Part shown: in pieces, positions 37,451 through 46,710 of the stretch
How the letters are laid out: each line of letters starts with the position of its first letter
Position numbering within the stretch: the stretch's first letter is position 1
NCBI RefSeq assembly: GCF_019511525.1
Contig: NZ_JAEUAT010000003.1
Coordinates: forward strand, 62,001-126,000
Length of the DNA stretch: 64,000 nucleotides
Source: Rhizobium cauense
Lineage (GTDB): Bacteria; Pseudomonadota; Alphaproteobacteria; Rhizobiales; Rhizobiaceae
Direction: 5' to 3'
Program-made: the position numbers and the translations under genes
The notes under the pieces: generated by a model
What the model was told of the DNA's origin: nothing
Database searches by the model: none
Seen by the model: only the letters and a program-made list of their open reading frames with translations

Positions 37451-38338
37451 GTGGCGAGGATTGTTCCGACATATGAACTTTACGGCGAAAGCACCGGGCG
37501 AAAGCCGGATTTTTGGCTGCATTGTGAAACTATTCCGTCCCGCAGCAGCCTCCACCACTGGGAGATCAGACCGCATCGCCACGACAGTTTCTTTCAGATA
37601 TTGTACATAGATAGTGGATCCGGCGAGGCCATGTTTTCGGGCGTCTGGTACCCGATCGAGCCTCGGTCAGTGATTACCGTCCCTCCGGGCCTCGACCACG
37701 GCTTTCGGTTCTCCAAGGACATTGATGGCTTTGTCATCACCGTGTTGACCTCGCATCTGAAGGCAATCCCGGGTGACCGCAGCAGGCTTGGCGAGTGGAT
37801 GGCTTCTCCACATCTGACGAAACTCGACATGGAAGAGCAAGACGCCCGTTACGTCGCGGCTTGCCTGCAACGGCTCGGGCGCGAGTTCGCCGAGCGGCGG
37901 GCCGGGCGCAACGACCTGCTTGAGGCATATCTGACATCGGCCCTGTTGCTGACAGCGCGGCTCTCTTCCGAAGGAACGGAAGACCGCACGGCTGCCGATG
38001 AGAACGAGCGCCGGATGGAACTGCTGCACGGCCTGATCCAACGACATTTCAAGTCACATGAGCCGGCCGCCTTCTACGCCAAGGCTCTCGGCGTCTCGCC
38101 AACCCATTTGAATAGGATCGCACGTGCCAAGACCGGAAACGGCGCACATGAACTGATTGCGCGCAAGGTCGTCGACGAAGCCAAGCGCGAACTGGTCTTC
38201 ACCTTCGGCAGCGTCCAGGAGATCGCCTACCGGCTGGGCTTTTCGGATCCCGCCTATTTCTCGCGTTTCTTCCTCAAGCAGACCGGCCAGACACCGCGGA
38301 CCTGGCGTCTGGCGGAGCGGGCAAAACTTGGCGTCTAG
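37451..38338 (+). CDS. pobR: AraC-family activator of pobA
   Basis: A 295-residue AraC/XylS regulator. The N-terminal cupin-type sensor contains HWEIRPHRHDSFFQILYI and a proline-rich VPPGLDHGF. The C-terminal DNA-binding domain has two helix-turn-helix units: AKALGVSPTHLNRIARAKTG and VQEIAYRLGFSDPAYFSRFF. The GTG at 37451 is chosen for GGAGGA five bases upstream. Divergent placement from pobA indicates regulation by 4-hydroxybenzoate. The stop shares a CTAG with the pcaR stop. Confidence 0.88.
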   Translation: MARIVPTYELYGESTGRKPDFWLHCETIPSRSSLHHWEIRPHRHDSFFQILYIDSGSGEAMFSGVWYPIEPRSVITVPPGLDHGFRFSKDIDGFVITVLTSHLKAIPGDRSRLGEWMASPHLTKLDMEEQDARYVAACLQRLGREFAERRAGRNDLLEAYLTSALLLTARLSSEGTEDRTAADENERRMELLHGLIQRHFKSHEPAAFYAKALGVSPTHLNRIARAKTGNGAHELIARKVVDEAKRELVFTFGSVQEIAYRLGFSDPAYFSRFFLKQTGQTPRTWRLAERAKLGV

Positions 38339-39090
38339 CGCAGTACGAGACGAAGTGCCTTCTGCGTCTCCTTGAGAAGCGGCAGATAGCGACCCGGCAT
38401 TTCCGCGGCCGGTGCATGCGCGGCCGGCGCGCCGATATTAATTGCTGCCACTGTCTGCCCGCGATCATTCTCGACCGGAACGGCAATGGAGCAAAGGCCG
38501 ATTTCCAGCTCCTGGTCGATCACGGCGTAACCCTGTTCGCGCACACGTCGAAACTCCGCCATCAGGTCCTCGACATCCGTCTTGGTGTTCGGCGTATTTT
38601 GCCTGAGATCGGTGCGGGAAAGGACTGCTCTTGCCTCGGCGTCGGGCAGTGATGCCAAAAGGACGCGGCCCATCGAGGCACAAAACGCCGGAAGACGGCT
38701 GCCCGGCGTCAGGTTGATCGACATGACGCGGCGCTGCGAGGCGCGGGCGATATAGACGATTTCCGTGCCGTCGAGGACCGAGGCGGATGCGCTCTGTCCG
38801 GCTCTTTCCGACAACTGATCGAGATGCGGCTGAATGAGGACGGGCAGGGGCGTCGCCGAGAGGTAAGCATGGCCGAGCCGCAGGATTTTGGGAGTCAGAA
38901 CGAAAAACTTGCCGTCGTATTCGGCATAGCCGAGTTCAGCGAGGGTCAGCAATGACCGGCGCACGGTGGCTCGGTCGAGCCCGGTCAGCTTTGCGGCGTC
39001 GGCGATCGAAAGTCGCTGGCGCGTCTCGTCAAAGGCCTCGATGACCTTAAGTCCCTTGGCAAAGCCGCTGACAAAATCAGTTTCGCGCAC
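38335..39090 (-). CDS. pcaR: IclR-family regulator of pcaIJF
   Basis: A 251-residue IclR-type regulator. The winged helix reads LSIADAAKLTGLDRATVRRSL, and the effector domain contains SASASVLDGTEIVYIARAS and GYAVIDQELEIGLCSIAVPV. PcaR proteins bind beta-ketoadipate and control pcaIJF. The GTG at 39090 has GGGGAG upstream. It is divergent from pcaI with 170 bp between them. Confidence 0.9.
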   Translation of the reverse strand: MRETDFVSGFAKGLKVIEAFDETRQRLSIADAAKLTGLDRATVRRSLLTLAELGYAEYDGKFFVLTPKILRLGHAYLSATPLPVLIQPHLDQLSERAGQSASASVLDGTEIVYIARASQRRVMSINLTPGSRLPAFCASMGRVLLASLPDAEARAVLSRTDLRQNTPNTKTDVEDLMAEFRRVREQGYAVIDQELEIGLCSIAVPVENDRGQTVAAINIGAPAAHAPAAEMPGRYLPLLKETQKALRLVLR

Positions 39091-39141
39091 GATTTCTCCC
39101 CTGCGTACAGCTCTGGAACCAACATAACCACGACCGCATTC

Positions 39142-39176
39142 TGTGCGCTATATGAACAAATGTCAAATATCGCACA
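39142..39176. promoter_or_regulatory. Inverted repeat, candidate PcaR operator
   Basis: Arms TGTGCGCTAT (39142-39151) and ATATCGCACA (39167-39176) pair at nine of ten positions across a 15-bp spacer. The site sits in the pcaR-pcaI intergenic region about 85-120 bases from the pcaI start. IclR proteins bind such dyads. The assignment is inferred from place and symmetry. Confidence 0.5.
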
Positions 39177-39260
39177 AAATGCTTGCCCACCCTCCCATTG
39201 CGTTTTATCCATCGGCCAAGAGGCGGAGAGGAGCATCCCGCCTGTAAGGAGTGATCCAGC

Positions 39261-39968
39261 ATGGACAAGACTATTGTGAGCACGGCTGAGGCCGTCTCCG
39301 AAATCGGTGACGGAGCGACCGTCATGATCGGCGGTTTTGGCGGCTCAGGCGCACCGATCGAGCTGATCCACGCCCTGATCGACAAGGGACCGAAGAACCT
39401 TACGGTGATCAACAACAATGCCGGCAACGGGCGCATTGGCATTGCTGCGATGATTGACGCGGGAATGGTGCGCAAGATGATCTGCTCTTTTCCGAGATCG
39501 TCGGACCCGCGCGCCTTCACGGACAAGTATCTGGCCGGCCAGATCGAACTCGAGCTAGTGCCTCAAGGAACGCTTGCCGAGCGCATCCGCGCCGGCGGCG
39601 CCGGAATTCCCGCCTTCTATACGCCGACGGGCTACGGCACCGAACTTGCAAAGGGTAAGGTCATCGCTGAATTCGACGGCCGGCAATATGTGCAGGAGCG
39701 CTGGCTGAAGGCGGACTTCGCCATTGTCAAAGCGCATGTTGGCGACACCCACGGAAACCTCACCTACAACAAGGCCGCGCGCAACTTCAATCCGCTGATG
39801 TGCATGGCGGCGGCCAAGACCATCGTCCAGGTTTCAAAAATCGTTGCCCCCGGCGGCATCGACCCCGAGCATGTCGTCACCCCCGGCATCTTCGTCGACC
39901 GTGTCGTCGAGGTCGCCAATCCCGCCCAGGAAGAAGAGCTCGTTCGAGCCGGAGTGGTCTATCAATGA
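39261..39968 (+). CDS. pcaI: 3-oxoadipate CoA-transferase subunit A
   Basis: A 235-residue family I CoA-transferase subunit. It moves CoA from succinyl-CoA to beta-ketoadipate together with PcaJ. The glycine-rich CoA-binding motif reads VMIGGFGGSGAP, and LTVINNNAGNG and GVGIPAFYTPTGYGT-like segments follow the family. GGAG precedes the ATG. Its stop overlaps the pcaJ start (ATGA). Confidence 0.95.
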   Translation: MDKTIVSTAEAVSEIGDGATVMIGGFGGSGAPIELIHALIDKGPKNLTVINNNAGNGRIGIAAMIDAGMVRKMICSFPRSSDPRAFTDKYLAGQIELELVPQGTLAERIRAGGAGIPAFYTPTGYGTELAKGKVIAEFDGRQYVQERWLKADFAIVKAHVGDTHGNLTYNKAARNFNPLMCMAAAKTIVQVSKIVAPGGIDPEHVVTPGIFVDRVVEVANPAQEEELVRAGVVYQ

Positions 39969-40669
39969 CCGTCGATATCAGCCCCATCAACACACGCGAA
40001 GACATCAAGCTTTCCAACGCCAGTATCGCATGGCGCGCTGCTCAGGACATTGCTGACGGTGCCTATGTAAACCTCGGCATCGGCTTTCCAGAAATGGTGG
40101 CACGCTATCAGCCGCCAGGCCGCCAGGCGATTTTCCATACGGAAAATGGCATCCTCGATTTCGGCGAGGCACCGCCCGCCGGAGAAGAGAACTGGGATTT
40201 GATCAATGCAGGCAAGCGGCCGGTGACGCTGAAGCCCGGGTCGGCCTTCTTCCACCATGCCGACAGCTTCGCCATGGTTCGCGGCGGTCATCTCGACGTT
40301 GCGATCCTCGGCGCCTACCAGGTCGCCCAGAACGGCGATCTCGCCAACTGGAGGGTCGGTGCCAAAGGCGTGCCGGCGGTCGGCGGCGCCATGGACCTGG
40401 TGCACGGCGCCAAACAGGTCTGCGTCATCACAGAGCATGTTACCAAAAACGGCGAGCCGAAGCTGGTCGATAAATGCACCTTCCCGCTGACCGGAGTAGG
40501 TTGCATCACCCGCATCTATACGAGCCATGCCGTCATCGACATCGTTGAAGGCCGTTTTGTGTTGCGCGAAAAACTTGCCGCCATGACTGTCGAGGAATTG
40601 CAGGCCATGACGGGCGCGCCCCTTTTGGTCGACGGCCCGGTTGCCGATCTCGTCGTCCCGGAACTCTAA
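39965..40669 (+). CDS. pcaJ: 3-oxoadipate CoA-transferase subunit B
   Basis: A 234-residue partner of PcaI. The catalytic glutamate is in HTENGILDFGEAP, the equivalent of the SENG motif of the family, which forms the glutamyl-CoA intermediate. GIGFPEMVARY and GGHLDVAILGAYQV are conserved blocks. The ATG at 39965 overlaps pcaI by four bases; an earlier frame from 39800 lies inside pcaI. Confidence 0.95.
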   Translation: MTVDISPINTREDIKLSNASIAWRAAQDIADGAYVNLGIGFPEMVARYQPPGRQAIFHTENGILDFGEAPPAGEENWDLINAGKRPVTLKPGSAFFHHADSFAMVRGGHLDVAILGAYQVAQNGDLANWRVGAKGVPAVGGAMDLVHGAKQVCVITEHVTKNGEPKLVDKCTFPLTGVGCITRIYTSHAVIDIVEGRFVLREKLAAMTVEELQAMTGAPLLVDGPVADLVVPEL

Positions 40670-40681
40670 GGGAGAAACCCG

Positions 40682-41887
<1,206 letters not shown>

Positions 41888-42154
41888 TTTTCTGCCAAGG
41901 GAAATGGCGCGACTTGCGCGCCGGACAGGATGAAAATGAGCACTCTTATGTCATTGTTTGTGCTATCTAATTTTACTCTGACTACAAACTCTGACTAAAG
42001 AGGTCTCGAAGCCAAGGCCTGCTTTGGTGGTGGGCTCCCGAGCCCTCCTAAAACCACGCGAGGGATCGTCACCCGGAGGGGCCGAGACGCCGGCTCGGGT
42101 CGCAGGCTAGAGCCCGGTCCGACTCTGCCGGACGCGCCCGACACTGAAAACCCG
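41888..42154. other. Intergenic region with possible structured RNA
   Basis: The boundary between the pca cluster and the hipBA island. No ORF is supported. From 42017 to 42133 several nested complementary segments occur: GCCTGC (42017-42022) with GCAGGC (42102-42107), GGGCTC/GAGCCC (42032-42045), CCGAG/CTCGG (42082-42098) and GTCCG/CGGAC (42117-42133). This looks like a multi-stem RNA rather than a simple terminator, as no T-tract follows. It does not match tRNA, SRP RNA, RNase P or tmRNA features that I know. Confidence 0.4.
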
Positions 42155-42982
42155 TCAACGCGGCTGCGCGATTACGAGGTCAATCCCCATGTCGATGCGC
42201 GCGATCTCCCGGGCAACCAGAACGTCGAGAATCGCCTGCTCGCGATCAGGCTGCAAAGCTGAACCATCCGCTGCAGTCGGCGGCCGCGCCTGCCGCACTC
42301 TGCCGGCAACCGCATCTTCCGCCTGTCGCCAGATCGGCGATGCGGCTTGGACCACAGCCCGACGGACCTCCTGCGCCGCGGCCCTGAAATCCCGGACGTT
42401 CTTGTCCTTGAACTTCTGTGACAGCCGTCCGGTCAGGCTCTCAAAGGTCTCGGCTTCGATCTGCCGTGGCTGCGAGCAGAAATACCCGTAAGACAGGCCG
42501 GGCTTGTACGCGATCGTATGGACCTTGTCGTCCGGCAGCGGACCGATCTGCGTGGGAGAAAACAGGATAGAACGGCTCGCTACGCTCGCTGAGTTATACG
42601 CGGTGTTGAACGCCGCGCAGTCGCGCAGGCATGGCGCGGCGTAGAAAACCTGCCCCGGATAGCGGCTCTCCCAACCAATCAACAGGCGATGCTGATCCGA
42701 TACATCCCGGCGCATGAGCGCGATCCTGAAGAACTCAAGCGTCAGGCCCGGACACTGGCCGCCCGCGATCTCGAAGGCGCTGGCGCGGGTCATCAGCTCC
42801 GGAAGCTTGTACTGAAAGAACAGCGGCACAGCGGGGAAGGCGATCTGCACGTCATAGCCCAGCGTCGCCTCCTGGACGAGGTTGGGAAAAACCGGCGCGC
42901 CGGTGGGGGCCGTGGCCGAGCCGCGGATTAGATTTTCCGTGAACGCGTAGCCAAAAGAAAATTCAGTATATCCAACCTTCAT
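42155..42982 (-). CDS. Conserved-type hypothetical protein divergent from hipBA
   Basis: A 275-residue soluble protein I cannot assign to a named family. It opens KVGYTEFSFGYAFTENLI and has aromatic-rich blocks LFFQYKLPELMTR and RRDVSDQHRLLIGWESRYP, then FYAAPCLRDCAAFNTAYN and SYGYFCSQPRQIE. The C-terminus is helical and charged. The ordered motifs suggest a real, conserved protein, perhaps an enzyme or effector domain. It shares the divergent promoter region and its repeat array with hipB, so co-regulation is likely. Confidence 0.65.
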   Translation of the reverse strand: MKVGYTEFSFGYAFTENLIRGSATAPTGAPVFPNLVQEATLGYDVQIAFPAVPLFFQYKLPELMTRASAFEIAGGQCPGLTLEFFRIALMRRDVSDQHRLLIGWESRYPGQVFYAAPCLRDCAAFNTAYNSASVASRSILFSPTQIGPLPDDKVHTIAYKPGLSYGYFCSQPRQIEAETFESLTGRLSQKFKDKNVRDFRAAAQEVRRAVVQAASPIWRQAEDAVAGRVRQARPPTAADGSALQPDREQAILDVLVAREIARIDMGIDLVIAQPR

Positions 42983-43040
42983 AACAGCCCAAACCGTTCC
43001 TTCACTTTATCGCATTGCAGCCGCCCGGCTCATATCCAAT

Positions 43041-43173
43041 ATGTACAAAATTCTGGCCACAAACCACCCTTATGACCAATCAAATGAACAAAACTTGACT
43101 ATACACCCGCCCCATGGCATAATGTACAAAATTATGGACATGAGAAGGCCTCACGTCCACTCAAATGAACAAA
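43041..43173. promoter_or_regulatory. Four-copy operator-like array upstream of hipBA
   Basis: The motif ATGWACAAA occurs four times in one orientation at 43041, 43084, 43122 and 43165, spaced 43, 38 and 43 bases. The first and third copies are extended (ATGTACAAAATTnTGGnCA), and the second and fourth are both preceded by TCAA. The pattern is therefore an 81-bp module present twice. HipB-type repressors bind multiple operators cooperatively, so these are candidate HipB sites serving both divergent genes. Confidence 0.6.
43095..43123 (+). promoter_or_regulatory. Candidate sigma-70 promoter of hipBA
   Basis: TTGACT (43095-43100), a 17-bp spacer and CATAAT (43118-43123). The second ATGWACAAA copy abuts the -35 box and the third overlaps the -10 box, which fits repression by operator occupancy. 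The transcript would start near 43130, leaving a leader of about 55 bases. Confidence 0.5.
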
Positions 43174-43176
43174 GCA

Positions 43177-43186
43177 GGTTATAACC
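43177..43186. promoter_or_regulatory. Palindrome directly before the hipB start
   Basis: GGTTATAACC is a perfect 10-bp palindrome immediately before the GTG start of hipB. It may be an additional operator or simply part of the leader. Confidence 0.3.
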
Positions 43187-43519
43187 GTGCCTCGTCAAAG
43201 AAGCTACTCCAGAGTCACGCACCAAGCGCTCGCCATGCTCGGCAAGCTGATCCGCGTCGGCCGGGCCGAGCGCGGCCTGACCGCGCAGGAACTGGCCGAC
43301 CGCGCCGGCATCAGCCGCACCACCCTATCCAGCATCGAAAAAGGCGCTCCCGGCCCTGAGATCGGCATCGTCTTTGAGGTCGCTTCCATCATCGGCGTGC
43401 GTCTGTTCGACTATGACGAGCGCACGCTCCAGCTGCATAACGCCCGCCTTGACGAAAAACTGACTCTGCTGCCGAAGAGCGTCCGCCATGCCGTAAAGGA
43501 GGTCGATGATGACTTCTAA
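43187..43519 (+). CDS. hipB: HipB-type antitoxin, XRE-family repressor
   Basis: A 110-residue DNA-binding protein. The helix-turn-helix reads LTAQELADRAGISRTTLSSIEKG, typical of XRE/HipB. The start is GTG at 43187; a weak AGG lies ahead. Its end overlaps hipA by 14 bases, the usual hipBA coupling. HipB neutralises HipA and represses the operon. It is somewhat longer than E. coli HipB (88 residues). Confidence 0.85.
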   Translation: MPRQRSYSRVTHQALAMLGKLIRVGRAERGLTAQELADRAGISRTTLSSIEKGAPGPEIGIVFEVASIIGVRLFDYDERTLQLHNARLDEKLTLLPKSVRHAVKEVDDDF

Positions 43520-44831
43520 GGCGGACGTTACCGAAGCTTTTGTCTGGATGTGGCTGCCGGGGGCAACAGAACCAGTGGTCGCTGGCCGCCTCGACCAGGA
43601 TGGCGAGCGTCTGCTCTTTACTTACGGCGCCAGCTACCGCCGCCGTAAGAGCGCCATTCCCCTCTACGAGCCTGAACTGCCCCTGCAGGAAGGTGTCATT
43701 GCGCCTTTCAACGGCCTCTCGATGGCAAGCTGCATCCGGGATGGCTCGCCGGACGCCTGGGGCCGCCGCGTAATCATCAATAGACTCACCGGCAAGAAGC
43801 CCGACGCTGCCGGCGTGCCGGAGATCAGCGAGCTGACCTTTCTGCTCCAGTCAGGATCCGACCGGATTGGCGCCCTCGACTTTCAGGCGTCGGCCACGGA
43901 GTATGTCCCCCGCCTTGCCGCACAAGCCTCACTAGACGAGCTCATGGAGGCAGCCGCCTTTATCGAAAAAGGCGTGCCCCTGACCCCGGCACTCGACCAG
44001 GCCCTCAATCATGGCACGTCGATCGGCGGCGCACGCCCGAAGGCTCTCATCGACGACGGGACGAAGAAATTCATCGCTAAATTCTCGGCCGCCAACGACA
44101 CCTACAGCGTCGTGAAGGCCGAATTCATCGCGATGAAGCTGGCAGCTGCCTGCGGACTCAAGGCAGCGCTCGTGTCGATGACCCGTGCCGCCCATAAGGA
44201 TGTGCTGCTTATCGAGCGCTTCGATCGCACACACACGAAGGACGGCTGGACGCGCCACGCCATGGTCTCAGCCCTGACCATGCTGGGCCTTGATGAAATG
44301 ATGGCCCGCTATGCCTCCTACGAAGACCTCGCCGAACTCATCCGTCACCGTTTCACTGACCCCAAGGACACGTTGAAGGAACTCTACGGGCGGATCTGCT
44401 TCAACGTGCTGTGCGGCAATACCGACGACCACGCCCGCAACCATGCCGCTTTCTGGGACGGCAAGAGATTGACGCTTACCCCCGCCTACGACATCTGCCC
44501 GCAAGGCCGCACCGGCAACGAAGCCACGCAGGCCATGCTGATCAAGGGCGAGGGCCGTGCCAGCACGCTCGCCACTCTGCTCGCCGCCGCGCCGGATTAT
44601 CACCTGAAAGAGGCTGAATCCGCCGCGCTGATCGAACACCAGATCAAGACCATCGACGAACACTGGCAAGAGGTCTGCGTCGAAGCAGACTTGAGCCCCG
44701 TCGAGCGCAAACTGTTCGCTGGACGCCAGTTTCTCAATAGCTACGCCCTCGGAGGCCTCGATAACCACAAGGCACTGCAGGATACATTCCGCGCCGCACA
44801 GGCCACGCTCATAGCCAGCGGAGGCGCGTGA
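43506..44831 (+). CDS. hipA: HipA-type serine/threonine kinase toxin
   Basis: A 441-residue HipA. The phosphate-binding loop reads GTSIGGARPKALI, the catalytic loop is CGNTDDHARNHAAFW (Asp and Asn), and the metal-binding segment is LTPAYDICP. The N-terminal subdomain has RDGSPDAWGRRVI. All kinase residues appear intact, so it is probably active. HipA of E. coli phosphorylates glutamyl-tRNA synthetase and stops growth; the target here is unknown. The helicase-like frame begins at or inside its stop codon. Confidence 0.9.
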   Translation: MMTSKADVTEAFVWMWLPGATEPVVAGRLDQDGERLLFTYGASYRRRKSAIPLYEPELPLQEGVIAPFNGLSMASCIRDGSPDAWGRRVIINRLTGKKPDAAGVPEISELTFLLQSGSDRIGALDFQASATEYVPRLAAQASLDELMEAAAFIEKGVPLTPALDQALNHGTSIGGARPKALIDDGTKKFIAKFSAANDTYSVVKAEFIAMKLAAACGLKAALVSMTRAAHKDVLLIERFDRTHTKDGWTRHAMVSALTMLGLDEMMARYASYEDLAELIRHRFTDPKDTLKELYGRICFNVLCGNTDDHARNHAAFWDGKRLTLTPAYDICPQGRTGNEATQAMLIKGEGRASTLATLLAAAPDYHLKEAESAALIEHQIKTIDEHWQEVCVEADLSPVERKLFAGRQFLNSYALGGLDNHKALQDTFRAAQATLIASGGA

Positions 44832-46470
44832 ACATGACAGCGCCAAAGCAGCTCAAAAGAAGCAAATGGCCCGGAGCGATTCTCCGCTCCCTCGGCCATG
44901 CATCATGGGCTGCCGAGCAGACTGCCACAGGCATCAACACTTCCTTGGCAGCCGCCATCAAGCGCCCTTTTCTTCCTGGGCAGGTCCGGCGCAGATCACC
45001 AGCACGCTGGGTTTCACCACGATAGAAGTGAAGCTGGCTGGCGGCCAGATAGCAAGGCTGGCGGGCGTACCACCGCACGATGCCGCCGGCTTCATCTCTG
45101 CGGCCAACGAAGCCTTCCGCGCCCATTTCCTCAAACAATTCGAGGCAGCGGCAGATGAACTGAAAGGGCTGTCCGAAGCGATAGCGCGCCTTGGCCAGCC
45201 GCGCCGCTACCCCGCCGCCTGCCTTCTCTCCCCTTCCTGGCGTCGCGCAACCGCCGTCATCGAGTCATTGCCGGAAACCATCCCCGCCGGTGTACTCTCA
45301 GAGGATCAGCAAAAGCTCATTGATACGGTCCGCGCCTTCCAAGAAAATCCCGAAGAAGCACGCCGCACCGCCATCCAGCGCTTCATCGACTCCGACCTTG
45401 CCGACATGAAGGGCTTTTTCGACACAATCGAGAAAAACCCGCTCACCCTCGAACAGCGCCTTGCCGTCGTGACGGATGAGGACGCAACGCTCGTCCTTCC
45501 CGGCGCCGGTTCGGGCAAAACCAGCGTCATCGTTGCCAAATCCGCCTATCTCGTCGAACGCGGCATCCGCAACCCGGACGAAATCCTGCTCCTCGCCTTC
45601 GGCAAAGACGCCGCTTCCGAGATGGCGGAACGCATCAAGGAACGGGCCGGCGTAGACGTCGACGCTCTGACGTTTCACGCGCTCGGCAACCGGATCATCC
45701 GCGAGGTTGAGGGCAAGGGCCCAGCGCTGGCCGACCATGCCAGTGATGACGCCAAGTTCCGCGTCCTGCTCAGGGACATTCTTCTCAACGAAGTCGCGTC
45801 GAAGACCGGGCTCGGCAAGCTGATACTGAATTGGTTTTCCGAGTTCTATTGGCCATACAAAAGCGAATGGGACTTCAAGACGCAGGATAGCTATTTCCAG
45901 TGGGTGGAGGCCCATGAGCTGCGCACCCTGAACGGCGACCTCGTCAGAAGCTTTGAAGAATGGGAGATTTCTAACTGGCTCTATCGCCACAGCATCGCGT
46001 TCGAATACGAACCTCTCTATGAAGGTCCGCTACCGGAAGATGCACGCGGCCCGTACAAACCTGATTTCCGGCTGACGGAGAGCGGCATCTACATCGAGCA
46101 TTTCGGCGTCCGCAAAGAGCGCGGTATCAACGGCGCAACGCGTCTCACGACCGCCCCCTACATCGACCGCGAACGCTACCTTGCCGACATGGAATGGAAG
46201 CGCCAGCTGCACGCCGCGAACGGCACGACGCTTATCGAGACGTTCAGCTACGAGAAGGTCGAGGGCAAGCTGCTCGATAATCTCAGGGACAAGCTCGCTC
46301 CTCACGTCACCCTCAAGCCCGTTGCCACCGATCAGCTATTCAGCACCCTCGCGGCGATGGGACAGGTCGATGCCTTCACACAGACTCTGGGAACATTCTT
46401 ACGCCATTTCAAAAGCTCCGGCGCCACCATCGCCCGGTGCGAAGCGCGGGCCGCCTCGTCAGATGATGTA
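44828..46470 (+). pseudogene. Broken UvrD/HelD-like helicase gene
   Basis: Superfamily 1 helicase N-terminal half. Motif I is LVLPGAGSGKTSVIVAKSA; AFGKDAASEMAERI and DALTFHALGNRII follow. Two lesions are seen. The first frame starts at GTG 44828 (MTAPKQLKRSKW from ATG 44834) overlapping hipA, and the reading frame changes at the CCCTTTT run (44965-44971). From about 46440-46470 homology to helicases stops and the sequence becomes a serine recombinase tail. Motifs II-VI are lost, so no active helicase can be made. The open frame 44866-46680 is therefore chimeric. The 44965 shift could be a sequencing error; the 3' fusion cannot. Confidence 0.72.
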
Positions 46471-46471
46471 C

Positions 46472-46690
46472 CGCTGAGAAAATCAGCGCCTTCGCCACCC
46501 TTATGCGCGAGACGTCGCAAACGGCGCCATCCCTTTCCGCCGCGCCTACATGCGCTCTGTCATCGACCAGGTCGAAGTCGACGACACGGAAATCCGCATT
46601 CACGGGCGCAGAGACGTTCTAGAACGGCTTGTGATGGGGAATGGGGCAACTCCGGCAGGAGTGCCCAGTTTTGTTCGTAAATGGCGCGCC
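46472..46690 (+). pseudogene. C-terminal remnant of a serine recombinase
   Basis: About 70 residues of a site-specific recombinase tail, in two frames. EKISAFATLMRE is read first, and after a shift near 46515-46520 the frame NGAIPFRRAYMRSVIDQVEV continues to RRDVLERLV and VPSFVRKWRA. This pattern is the usual C-terminus of large serine recombinases in alphaproteobacteria. The catalytic N-terminal domain is absent. It marks a deletion scar at the right edge of the hipBA island. Confidence 0.7.
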
Positions 46691-46710
46691 ATTTCCGCTT
46701 TCCGCCTGTC

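Noticed and set aside
42017..42133. tRNA, tmRNA, SRP RNA or RNase P RNA
   Set aside because: No T-loop consensus, no SRP tetraloop-type core and no conserved RNase P segments; kept only as an unassigned structured region.
43041..43173. CRISPR-like repeats
   Set aside because: Only four 9-base copies at promoter spacing with no long identical repeats and no cas genes; operator array is the better reading.
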